DNA from: Vibrio lentus
Lineage (GTDB): Bacteria; Pseudomonadota; Gammaproteobacteria; Enterobacterales; Vibrionaceae
Direction of reading: 5' to 3'
Assembly (NCBI RefSeq): GCF_030409755.1
Contig: NZ_JAUFQE010000002.1
Span: 1,736,001-1,800,000 of the forward strand
Length of the DNA stretch: 64,000 nucleotides
Part shown: positions 46,310-54,415 of the stretch, one piece after another
Position numbering within the stretch: position 1 is the stretch's first letter
Layout: each line of letters opens with the position of its first letter
Notes under the pieces: generated by a model
The model's input: the letters and a program-made list of their open reading frames with translations, nothing else
What the model was told of the DNA's origin: nothing
Database searches by the model: none
Made by a program: the position numbers and the translations under genes

Positions 46310-47050
46310 ATGTTTAAGCGATTATCGCCAATTGTGGCGGTTGGTTTGCTCTCTGGCTGTACCCTCACCAACGGTGCGGCCTACCACCAAGAAACTCTCG
46401 ACGCTATTGCCCGCTCAGAGACAAACATCGCAAATAAGGTTCAAAACCTTGAACTGCAAGTCAGCAATCAAAGTGATTATATAGAAAGCTTAGAAGAGGA
46501 AGTTATCACCCTTTCTAACCAATTAGATGTTCACCTAACGAGCATGGAACACAAAGTTATTGAACAGCTAGAGGAAGAAGAACCTGTAGCAGTGACAACC
46601 CCACCTATCGCTACCACATCACAACCGACCATCCTTGGCGGAATCGAAAAAGTATCCATTGATTCTATCAACCAAAGCTTTGATGCGCGTGTTGATACCG
46701 GCGCAACAACCTCTTCTTTAAATGCTGTAGACATCAAAGAATTCGAGCGTAACGGTAAAGACTGGGTGAAGTTCCACTTAGCAGATAAAGCACAATCACC
46801 AGAAGACCAGAAATGGATTGAAGCACCTGTGGTACGTTTTGTGAAAATCCGCCAATCAACCAATGATCAGACAGAACGTAGAGCTGTGATTGAATTATGG
46901 GTGAAAGTTGGAAAAATCCATGAAAAAGCGCAATTTACATTGGCGGATCGCTCTCAAATGAGTCACCCTGTATTACTAGGGCGCGAATTTATCAAAGACA
47001 TAGCGCTAGTAGATGTAAGTAAAAAATACGTACAAACGGAAGTTAAATAA
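46310..47050 (+). CDS. Retropepsin-like (DUF785, RimB-type) lipoprotein
   Basis: Lipoprotein (lipobox LLSGC, C17) with a coiled-coil stretch at about 30-90 and a C-terminal domain of the family annotated as ATP-dependent zinc protease/DUF785. The core VDTGATTSSL (D129-T130-G131-A132) has the aspartic-peptidase DTGA signature of retropepsins; the late HPVLLGREFIKD is the matching flap-side motif. No HExxH-type zinc site is seen, so the zinc-protease name is likely misleading. It is the first gene of a three-gene operon with a transglutaminase-like 7TM protein and an ATP-grasp ligase. Confidence 0.82.
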   Translation: MFKRLSPIVAVGLLSGCTLTNGAAYHQETLDAIARSETNIANKVQNLELQVSNQSDYIESLEEEVITLSNQLDVHLTSMEHKVIEQLEEEEPVAVTTPPIATTSQPTILGGIEKVSIDSINQSFDARVDTGATTSSLNAVDIKEFERNGKDWVKFHLADKAQSPEDQKWIEAPVVRFVKIRQSTNDQTERRAVIELWVKVGKIHEKAQFTLADRSQMSHPVLLGREFIKDIALVDVSKKYVQTEVK

Positions 47051-47067
47051 CAATAGTAGGGTAAGCT

Positions 47068-48573
47068 ATGACGTCAAGAATTCCATTTTATATCTCAATT
47101 TTCCTGCTTATCGTAGCAGGTATAACACTGAGTATGTTCAGACATACAACCTACGGTGTACCCTGGACTCCAGGCGAAACTAATCAGGTTTGGGACATTG
47201 AAGCTCGTATAGAATTCAATGCAGTGGGCAAAGAAGCAAAAGTTTCACTAGCCGCACCTCACACACAGTCTAACTTTACACTTATCGGCGAGTCAGCTTC
47301 ATCACCAGGCTACGGTATTTCATACTTGAATACAGATTCAGGTCGCCGTGCTGAGTGGTCAATTCGTCATGCAGATGGCCCACAGACTATCTACTACAAG
47401 ACACAGTTCTTAGTCGATAGCCAAGCGAACGTTACCTCAACACCTCCAGAAGGTGAAGTGGCTCAACCAAGCTTTGACGGCCCTGAAGAAGCTGCAGCTC
47501 TTGCTTTGATTGACAGAGCAACCAAGCGTTCAGCAGACAACATCACCTTTACTCGTGAGTTAATCAAAACGCTTAACGATCCAGACAGCCAAAACTCAGC
47601 GCTGATTCTGAATAACATGACCAAAGTGGATGCGACACACAAGCTACTTTCTGCCGCTAAAATCCACAACAAAGTTGTCGGTGTTATTGAGTTGGAAGAC
47701 GGACGTCGTCGCCAATCAATCCAACACATGAACCAAATTTGGGATAATAACCAGTGGGTTCTATTCTCTCCTGAATCTAGCGAGCAACAAGTTCAACCAA
47801 ACCTACTCATCTGGGACGAATCAAATGTCTCTCTATTAGATGTAGTGGGCGGCCAGAACAGTAAAGTTCACTTCTCGATGATTGCTCAGGAAATCTCACC
47901 AACAGAAGCAACCAGCAGTAAAGTCTCTGCCGACCAACTGTTGAACCTCTCGATCCACAGCCTACCGTTAGAAGAGCAAGCGATGTTTAAAACCATCATG
48001 CTGATTCCAATTGGTGCGCTAATCGTTGTGTTCCTACGAGTTATCATCGGTCTTAAGACTTCTGGTACGTTCATGCCCGTTCTGATTGCCGTGGCATTCG
48101 TTCAAACGCAGTTGGTGACAGGTATTGTAGGCTTCCTACTGATTGTTGGTACTGGTCTTATAATTCGAAGTTACTTATCCAAACTCAACCTCTTGCTCGT
48201 GGCCAGGATATCCGCCGTAATTATTACGGTAATTATGATTATCTCGATATTTACTGTCGTCGCATTTAAAATCGGACTTACCGAAGGCCTATCGATTACG
48301 TTCTTCCCAATGATTATCTTGTCTTGGACTATCGAACGTATGTCTATCCTTTGGGAAGAAGAAGGCGCGAAAGAAGTTGTACTACAAGGTGGCGGCTCAC
48401 TATTTACCGCGGTACTTGTTTACTTAGGTATGACTAACCCGTTCATTCAACACTTAACGTTCAACTTTATTGGTTTGCAGCTTGTAATTCTAGCGACCAT
48501 CTTGCTACTAGGTAACTACACAGGCTACCGCCTAACCGAGCTTCGTCGCTTTAAACCGCTAGCGGAGGACTAA
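47068..48573 (+). CDS. Inactive transglutaminase-like 7TM membrane protein
   Basis: Membrane protein of 501 residues. One N-terminal helix (about 6-24), then a periplasmic domain to about 300 resembling a transglutaminase core (family: inactive transglutaminase fused to seven helices), without the expected Cys-His-Asp triad; then seven predicted helices from about 309 to 488. It starts 17 bases after the peptidase-like gene and ends three bases before the ATP-grasp gene. Role unknown; a receptor or transporter for a peptide-like product is inferred from neighbours. Confidence 0.82.
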   Translation: MTSRIPFYISIFLLIVAGITLSMFRHTTYGVPWTPGETNQVWDIEARIEFNAVGKEAKVSLAAPHTQSNFTLIGESASSPGYGISYLNTDSGRRAEWSIRHADGPQTIYYKTQFLVDSQANVTSTPPEGEVAQPSFDGPEEAAALALIDRATKRSADNITFTRELIKTLNDPDSQNSALILNNMTKVDATHKLLSAAKIHNKVVGVIELEDGRRRQSIQHMNQIWDNNQWVLFSPESSEQQVQPNLLIWDESNVSLLDVVGGQNSKVHFSMIAQEISPTEATSSKVSADQLLNLSIHSLPLEEQAMFKTIMLIPIGALIVVFLRVIIGLKTSGTFMPVLIAVAFVQTQLVTGIVGFLLIVGTGLIIRSYLSKLNLLLVARISAVIITVIMIISIFTVVAFKIGLTEGLSITFFPMIILSWTIERMSILWEEEGAKEVVLQGGGSLFTAVLVYLGMTNPFIQHLTFNFIGLQLVILATILLLGNYTGYRLTELRRFKPLAED

Positions 48574-48576
48574 GTT

Positions 48577-49557
48577 ATGTTTGATCAATTTACTTCACCG
48601 TTTAAGTTGAAAGACAAAGGCATAATGGGGATGAACAAGCGTAACCATAGTTATATTGGTCGCTATAATGATCGTTCCAAGTATCCACTCGTTGATGACA
48701 AGCTTAAGACTAAGATTATCGCTGAACAGGCTGGTGCAACCGTACCAAAGTTGATTGGCGTAATTGGTCACCAAGCTGAAGTAAAAACAATCCATAAAAT
48801 GGTTAAAGAGTGGCCTGGCTTTGTTATTAAGCCAGCACAAGGAAGTGGCGGTAAAGGCATCCTTGTCGTGATCTCTCATAAAGATGGGGTTTACACTAAA
48901 CCATCGGGTTCAACCATTAACGAAGAAGACGTAGAGCGTCACATTAGTAATGCTCTAGCCGGTCTTTTCTCACTAGGTGGTAAGAACGACGTAGCCGTAG
49001 TTGAAAACCTCATCAAGTTTGATGAGTGTTTCGAAGGCTTCAGTTACGAAGGCGTGCCAGATGTACGAATCATCGTATTTAAAGGCTACCCTGTGATGGC
49101 GATGATGCGCCTTTCTACTTCAGCTTCTGACGGCAAGGCAAACTTGCACCAAGGTGCTGTGGGTGTTGGTATTTGCATCGCGACCGGGAAAGCCGTGCGT
49201 GCGGTTCAGTTTGACCAACCAGTAACTCACCACCCAGATACAGGGAAAGAGTTGGCGGCACTTCAAGTGCCGCATTGGGAAAAACTACTGACTCTTGCAT
49301 CAAGCGCTTGGGAAATGACAGGTCTTGGCTACATGGGTACTGACATGGTTTTAGACCAAGAAGAAGGCCCTATGGTACTGGAGCTTAATGCTCGTCCTGG
49401 ATTAGCGATACAGATTGCAAACGGCGCAGGTTTATTACCTCGCTTGCATCATATTGAAAACCTAGGTACACCTGCTGAATACCCAAAAGCTGCAGAGCGC
49501 GTTGCCTACGCGGCTAAGCAATTTGGTGTTCACGGTAGCGAAATTGTATCGAGCTAA
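48577..49557 (+). CDS. ATP-grasp ligase, RimK-like (alpha-L-glutamate ligase-like)
   Basis: ATP-grasp enzyme of 326 residues that would join an amino acid or peptide by an amide bond with ATP. The ATP-binding loop is KPAQGSGGKGILV near 92-104 and the metal-binding motif ELNARPGLAIQIANG near 270. From memory, its family is called alpha-L-glutamate ligase-like protein and is found in gammaproteobacteria next to the two genes upstream. The substrate is unknown. A strong terminator follows at 49630. Confidence 0.85.
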   Translation: MFDQFTSPFKLKDKGIMGMNKRNHSYIGRYNDRSKYPLVDDKLKTKIIAEQAGATVPKLIGVIGHQAEVKTIHKMVKEWPGFVIKPAQGSGGKGILVVISHKDGVYTKPSGSTINEEDVERHISNALAGLFSLGGKNDVAVVENLIKFDECFEGFSYEGVPDVRIIVFKGYPVMAMMRLSTSASDGKANLHQGAVGVGICIATGKAVRAVQFDQPVTHHPDTGKELAALQVPHWEKLLTLASSAWEMTGLGYMGTDMVLDQEEGPMVLELNARPGLAIQIANGAGLLPRLHHIENLGTPAEYPKAAERVAYAAKQFGVHGSEIVSS

Positions 49558-49629
49558 TCTAGATTAGGAGCGAACCAAGTTAACCTTGGTCACTGAGTAA
49601 GTAATTCGATACCTAATCGAGTTCAATAG

Positions 49630-49664
49630 AAAAGCCGCATAACTCTGAGAGTTACGTGGCTTTT
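49630..49664 (+). terminator. Terminator of the peptidase/7TM/ATP-grasp operon
   Basis: Stem AAAAGCCGCATAACTC / GAGTTACGTGGCTTTT (16 bp, two mismatches) with a three-base loop and following T, 73 bases after the stop. Confidence 0.85.
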
Positions 49665-49694
49665 TAATGTCTGAAGTTTAGGTTAGCGCATTAA

Positions 49695-49867
49695 TACCAA
49701 TCGTAGTAAATAACTGTTCACCCTAGTTGGTTAAAATACTCGATAACTGCGTTAGAATTTTTGATTGTAGAATAACTACTTATCAAAACTTCTTGTCGAA
49801 AAGAGCAGCCTTGCTCTCAAGCCTTTTTCCTGCGCTATTTCTGATCACTTACTTACTGTGATTGGTA
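49695..49867. repeat. MITE-like intergenic repeat with terminal inverted repeats
   Basis: Terminal inverted repeats of 19 bases (TACCAATCGTAGTAAATAA at 49695 and the reverse complement TACCAATCACAGTAAGTAA at 49849), 16 of 19 matching, bound a 173-base element that ends just before the formate dehydrogenase stop codon. Inside is a hairpin AGAGCA-GCCT-TGCTCT (49803-49818). Elements beginning TACCAATC are common in vibrio genomes, from memory. No coding frame inside. Confidence 0.65.
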
Positions 49868-49871
49868 TAAG

Positions 49872-52800
49872 CTAGGCCTCTGTTGCTTCAATTTCAGGCT
49901 TACGGATTGGATCAATACGCACAGCCGCTACTTTAAACTCTGGGATCTTGGCATGTGGATCCGTCGCTGTCGTCGTCAAGCGGTTCACCGGAGATTCCAC
50001 GAAATGGAATGGAATAAACACCACCCCCTTCTGCATCCTCTTAGTGACAAAAGCAGTAATCTCTATCTCACCACGACGTGTCGATACTTTTAACATCTGT
50101 CCATTCGAGATCCCTAATGCTTCAGCATCATAGACACTGATCATTGCACGCGGCCCGGCTAAGTTATCTAACCCTTTTGTTTTGCGAGTCATGGTACCTG
50201 TATGGAACTGCTCCAGCACACGTCCCGTTGTTAGCACTAATGGGTATTCTGAGTCTGGCAGCTCCGCCGCGTATCGAAACGGAATAGCTTCCATTTGACC
50301 ACGCCCACGAGTGAATTGAGTTTGGTGCATGATACGAGTGCCGTCAGGGTTGTTCTTATTACTCGGCCACTGAACACCATTCACTGTAATATTCTCCCAA
50401 CGTAAGCCACCATACTGCGGTGTCACTCTTGCTATCTCATTGGTGATATCGGCAACGGTGTTATAGCCCCAACCGCCGCCCATTGCGTTGGCGAGCATCT
50501 GAATAATCACCCAGTCTTCTTTCGCTTCACCGGGAGGTAATACTGCTGGGTTAATACGCTGAACACGTCGCTCAGTATTAGTAAAGTGCCCCGACTTTTC
50601 AGCAAACGAGCAAGATGGCAGAACCACGTCTGCATACTGCGCGGTTTCGGTTAAGAAGATGTCTTGAACGACAAGGAAATCCAGCGCTTCAAGCCCTTCA
50701 ATCACGTGTGCTTGGTTCGGGTCACTGAGCACTGGGTTTTCGCCCATCACGTATAAACCACGTACGTCACGGTGACACGCCGCATCTATGATCTCGGTGA
50801 GTGTTAGTCCCGTTTCAGCAGGTAAATCGGAAACGCCCCACTCCATCGCAAATTTTTGACGAACTATTGGGTTATAGACTTTCTGATAACCCGGTAGATT
50901 GTTTGGCAACGCGCCCATATCACATGCACCCTGAACATTGGATTGACCACGTAATGGGTTGATACCACCACCTTCAATACCGATATTGCCACAAAGGAGT
51001 TGCAGGTTAGCAATCGAGCGAACGTTATCGTGCCCTGTGGTGTGTTGCGTAATACCCATTGAGTAATACACAGCTGTGCGTTCTGCGGTGCCAATCAAAC
51101 GCGCCATCGCGAAGATATCTTCGGCTTTCACACCAGTCACTAGTTCCACTTTGTCTAAGGAATAGCTTGGCGACATCACCTCTTGTAACAAGGTATCAAA
51201 GCCATCAACTCGGTCTTCAATATACTCTTGATCATACCAACCGTGCTTGATGATCTGTTGCATCACACCATTGATCAACATAACGTCAGTACCCGGTCGA
51301 TGCGCTAAATAGAGTTCAGCATGATCGGCGATATCGATCCTTTTTGGATCAGCGACAATAAGACGAGCGCCACCATGTCTCACCGCTTGCTTGATGTGCG
51401 AACCAATAATTGGGTGCGCCGAAGTGGTGTCTGACCCAATAATAAAGATCACATCTGAGTGCTTGATGCTTGGAATATCATTGGTCATCGCCCCACTGCC
51501 CAGAGAAGCTTCAAGCCCAGTTACGGTTGAAGCGTGGCAAAGACGAGCGCAGTGGTCGACGTTGTTGGTTCCAAGCTCACGGCGGATGAATTTTTGGAAA
51601 GCATAATTGTCTTCGTTGGTGGTTTTAGCCGATGAGAAACCCGCTAGAGCATTGCTGCCAAAGCCTTGTTTAATAGCAGTAAATTTATCAGCGATCAATT
51701 TAATCGCTTCATCCCAACTTGCGGGCTGTAGCCAGCCATCTTTTCGGATTAATGGTGTGGTTAAACGCGCATCGCTGCCGACAAAGTCGAAACCAAATCG
51801 CCCTTTCACACACAACATGCCCTCATTGACCGGAGAGTCTCCCCCTTCGATATAACGGATTTTGTTTTTCTTCTCGTCGACATGCATCGTGAGTTTGCAA
51901 CCCACACCACAATAGGTGCAGATGGTGTCGACTTTCTTAAGTAAATCTGTATCACCTTGCTTTCTGTCACGAGCATCCACCATCGCGCCTGTCGGGCATA
52001 CCTGAACGCATGAACCACATTGCACACAGTTAGAATCGCCCATTAGGATCTTATCGACCCCGAAGTTAGGACGACACTCAGGCCTTGACGCAGGTTTACC
52101 ATCTGATTGGTTCATGAAGCTTAAAACACCATGAACATTCTGTTCACGACACGCTTGGATACACTGACCGCAACTGATGCAGCGATTGGCATCAAAAATA
52201 ATGAATTCAGAGCTGTCATCGACCGCGAATTTTTGTCTTGTTAAACCGACCTTAGTTTCTTCCGCGCGAATCGCTTGCCAGCTGTCGTTAGAAGCCACAT
52301 CGATTTTATATTCTGGATGCGTTTGCGTTGCCTTGTATTCAGTCGAATAGTCTCGCAGGTCACAATCGGTATTAGCTTGGCAACCACACTCTAAACACCT
52401 TGCTGCTTCAGCTATCGCATCGGCATTATCAAAGCCAGTTTCTACTTCTTCAAAGCTTTGCTCGCGCTGCTCAGGGGTGAGCTCTGGCATGATCTTACGA
52501 GCCATTCGCTGTATCGATTTATACTGCTCTGGGTCAACGGCTTTTAGCTGCTTTTGCTTTCTTGAATTGAAAGGCTTGGCTGGGATCTGGTTCATGTCAC
52601 CATTAAAGAATCGGTCGATCGCTTGCGCAGCAATTCGGCCATCTCCCACCGCTTCGACAGCGGTTGCAGGGCCACGTCGGAAATCGCCAATACTGAAGAT
52701 ATTGCCTGTTCCCGTGTGCATGGTTTGTGGATCAGCGTCAGCGGTATTCCAACGCGTTAACGGGATTTCTAGTGACTCATTGTCCATAAAGCTCAGATCA

Positions 52801-54101
52801 GGCTTTTGCGACACGGCAGCAATCACGGTATCGAAATCCTCAACAAAAAACTCACCCGTAGGTTTCGGGCTTCGACGACCTGAGGCATCAGCCGGCCCCA
52901 AAGCCATACGCTCTAATCGGATTTCAGATACGTGACCATTCTCATCCGCGATATTTTCAGCTGGATTGGTCAAGAAATGAAATTTGACGCCTTCGTGTTC
53001 GGCTTCTTCGATTTCGTAGTCTTCCGCCGGCATCTCATCTCGTGTTCGTCGATAAATCAACGTGGTATCAGCTCCATCACGGACTGCAGTTCGAGCGCAA
53101 TCAATCGCGGTATTACCACCGCCGATCACTGCGACTTTTTTACCTGTAGTGAAATGCTTGTCGGTCACATAGTCTTTTAGGTAATCGACACCTAGGTAAC
53201 AACCTGCTAGATCACTTCCGGTGTAATTCATCTCAACGGCTTGTGACGCACCAACCGCTAAACAAACCGCATCGAAGTCGTTGCTTAAATCCGACAATGT
53301 AAAATCAACGCCCAACTTTTTGTCACATTCAACAGCCATCCCGTTGCGACACATCAACTCAATTTCTTTATCGAGAATCGACTTTGGTAAGCGATATTCA
53401 GGGATACCGTAACGCAGCCAACCACCCGCTTTGGGCATCGACTCATAAACACTGACGTCATAGCCCTCATTCGACAGATAATAGCCTGCCGTAAGACCAC
53501 CGGGACCACTACCAACAATGGCAACGCGCTTGCCTTTGTTTGGTTTCTTAGGGGGCATGTAGCTCTCTTGAGCGGCTAGATCCGCGTCCGCTGCATGTCG
53601 TTTGAGCTGGCGAATCGCGATGGATTCATCGACCAAGTTACGACGACATTCGGTTTCACAGAAAGCAGGACATACACGACCAATCGAAAGCGGCATCGGT
53701 AGCGTCTTTTTAATCACCTCTATCGCTTTGATGTGATCATTTTGAGCAATATGATGTAGGTAAGATTGGATATCGACGCCAGCAGGGCAAGCGGTTTGGC
53801 ATGGTGCCTCACAGTCAGCGTAATGATCGGTCATGATGCGGTTCAAAGCTTCTTGTCGATGGTTCGTTAACTGTTTTGACTGAGTGGTAATATTCAGCCC
53901 ATCAGACACTTCCAGCTCACAAGAGCGAGTAACGCCAACGCCATCAACTTCAACGACACACAAATCACACGGTACTTTATCCGCTGTTTTGTTCAAACCA
54001 CATAAAGATGGGATCTCCAAACCACATGTTTTTGCCGCTTCAAGAACAGTTTGCCCTTGCTCGACGATTCGATATTTCCCATCAATAACGATTTGAATCA
54101 T
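49872..54101 (-). CDS. Formate dehydrogenase alpha subunit fused to ferredoxin and GltD-like domains
   Basis: A 1409-residue multidomain oxidoreductase. Order: N-terminal 2Fe-2S ferredoxin domain (Cys34, 45, 48, 61); 4Fe-4S and FAD/NAD-binding domain like the glutamate synthase small subunit (CEAPCQTACPAG; FAD motif GSGPGGLTAGYYL near 195; NAD motif GGGNTAIDCARTA near 326); two 4Fe-4S ferredoxin clusters (CISCGQCIQAC and CVQCGSCVQVCP); then the molybdopterin catalytic part, with its own 4Fe-4S site (CTYCGVGC) and a C-terminal molybdopterin-binding domain. The residue that is selenocysteine in E. coli FdhH is here Cys855 (ARLCHAS, TGC codon). It probably transfers electrons from formate to NAD(P)+ within one chain. 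No fdhD or other subunit gene is adjacent. Confidence 0.9.
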   Translation of the reverse strand: MIQIVIDGKYRIVEQGQTVLEAAKTCGLEIPSLCGLNKTADKVPCDLCVVEVDGVGVTRSCELEVSDGLNITTQSKQLTNHRQEALNRIMTDHYADCEAPCQTACPAGVDIQSYLHHIAQNDHIKAIEVIKKTLPMPLSIGRVCPAFCETECRRNLVDESIAIRQLKRHAADADLAAQESYMPPKKPNKGKRVAIVGSGPGGLTAGYYLSNEGYDVSVYESMPKAGGWLRYGIPEYRLPKSILDKEIELMCRNGMAVECDKKLGVDFTLSDLSNDFDAVCLAVGASQAVEMNYTGSDLAGCYLGVDYLKDYVTDKHFTTGKKVAVIGGGNTAIDCARTAVRDGADTTLIYRRTRDEMPAEDYEIEEAEHEGVKFHFLTNPAENIADENGHVSEIRLERMALGPADASGRRSPKPTGEFFVEDFDTVIAAVSQKPDLSFMDNESLEIPLTRWNTADADPQTMHTGTGNIFSIGDFRRGPATAVEAVGDGRIAAQAIDRFFNGDMNQIPAKPFNSRKQKQLKAVDPEQYKSIQRMARKIMPELTPEQREQSFEEVETGFDNADAIAEAARCLECGCQANTDCDLRDYSTEYKATQTHPEYKIDVASNDSWQAIRAEETKVGLTRQKFAVDDSSEFIIFDANRCISCGQCIQACREQNVHGVLSFMNQSDGKPASRPECRPNFGVDKILMGDSNCVQCGSCVQVCPTGAMVDARDRKQGDTDLLKKVDTICTYCGVGCKLTMHVDEKKNKIRYIEGGDSPVNEGMLCVKGRFGFDFVGSDARLTTPLIRKDGWLQPASWDEAIKLIADKFTAIKQGFGSNALAGFSSAKTTNEDNYAFQKFIRRELGTNNVDHCARLCHASTVTGLEASLGSGAMTNDIPSIKHSDVIFIIGSDTTSAHPIIGSHIKQAVRHGGARLIVADPKRIDIADHAELYLAHRPGTDVMLINGVMQQIIKHGWYDQEYIEDRVDGFDTLLQEVMSPSYSLDKVELVTGVKAEDIFAMARLIGTAERTAVYYSMGITQHTTGHDNVRSIANLQLLCGNIGIEGGGINPLRGQSNVQGACDMGALPNNLPGYQKVYNPIVRQKFAMEWGVSDLPAETGLTLTEIIDAACHRDVRGLYVMGENPVLSDPNQAHVIEGLEALDFLVVQDIFLTETAQYADVVLPSCSFAEKSGHFTNTERRVQRINPAVLPPGEAKEDWVIIQMLANAMGGGWGYNTVADITNEIARVTPQYGGLRWENITVNGVQWPSNKNNPDGTRIMHQTQFTRGRGQMEAIPFRYAAELPDSEYPLVLTTGRVLEQFHTGTMTRKTKGLDNLAGPRAMISVYDAEALGISNGQMLKVSTRRGEIEITAFVTKRMQKGVVFIPFHFVESPVNRLTTTATDPHAKIPEFKVAAVRIDPIRKPEIEATEA

Positions 54102-54341
54102 ACCTAAGTCCTACCTTTACCTTTCGCACACGCGAGTTATCAACAATTAAAATTTAAGTAATACAATATTATTAATATTATTAAACCTATGTCATTACCA
54201 TACATTATTTGTGGTTTTGTGCGTGTGACCTCAAACAAGTTCCATTGATAATAACCATAAGGTATGAGTGGTCTTATCAGTAACTATGAGAGTGGATCGG
54301 ATGAAGAGTTTGAATGCAGAAAGTTATATTCGAGATGCAAA
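54102..54341. other. Upstream region of the formate dehydrogenase gene
   Basis: About 240 bases with no gene. The stretch near 54150-54185 is rich in A and T (AATATTATTAATATTATTAA) and may include the promoter. No perfect FNR or other operator site is seen. Confidence 0.4.
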
Positions 54342-54366
54342 AAAGCCCCTAATGATTAGAGGCTTT
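54342..54366 (-). terminator. Terminator of mukB
   Basis: Stem AAAGCCCCTAAT / ATTAGAGGCTTT with one central base and one mismatch, followed on the minus strand by TTTTTTGC, 49 bases after the mukB stop. Confidence 0.8.
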
Positions 54367-54415
54367 GAATAAATATCATTGAGTCGCTTTCGAGCTTATA
54401 GCCCGGCTATCAAGG

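Noticed and set aside
51537..51539. Possible selenocysteine at the formate dehydrogenase active site
   Set aside because: The codon is TGC (Cys855), not TGA, and no frame break is needed, so this is the cysteine form.
52477..52935. 152-residue frame on the + strand inside the formate dehydrogenase gene
   Set aside because: Antisense shadow of a clearly coding gene with complete redox motifs.
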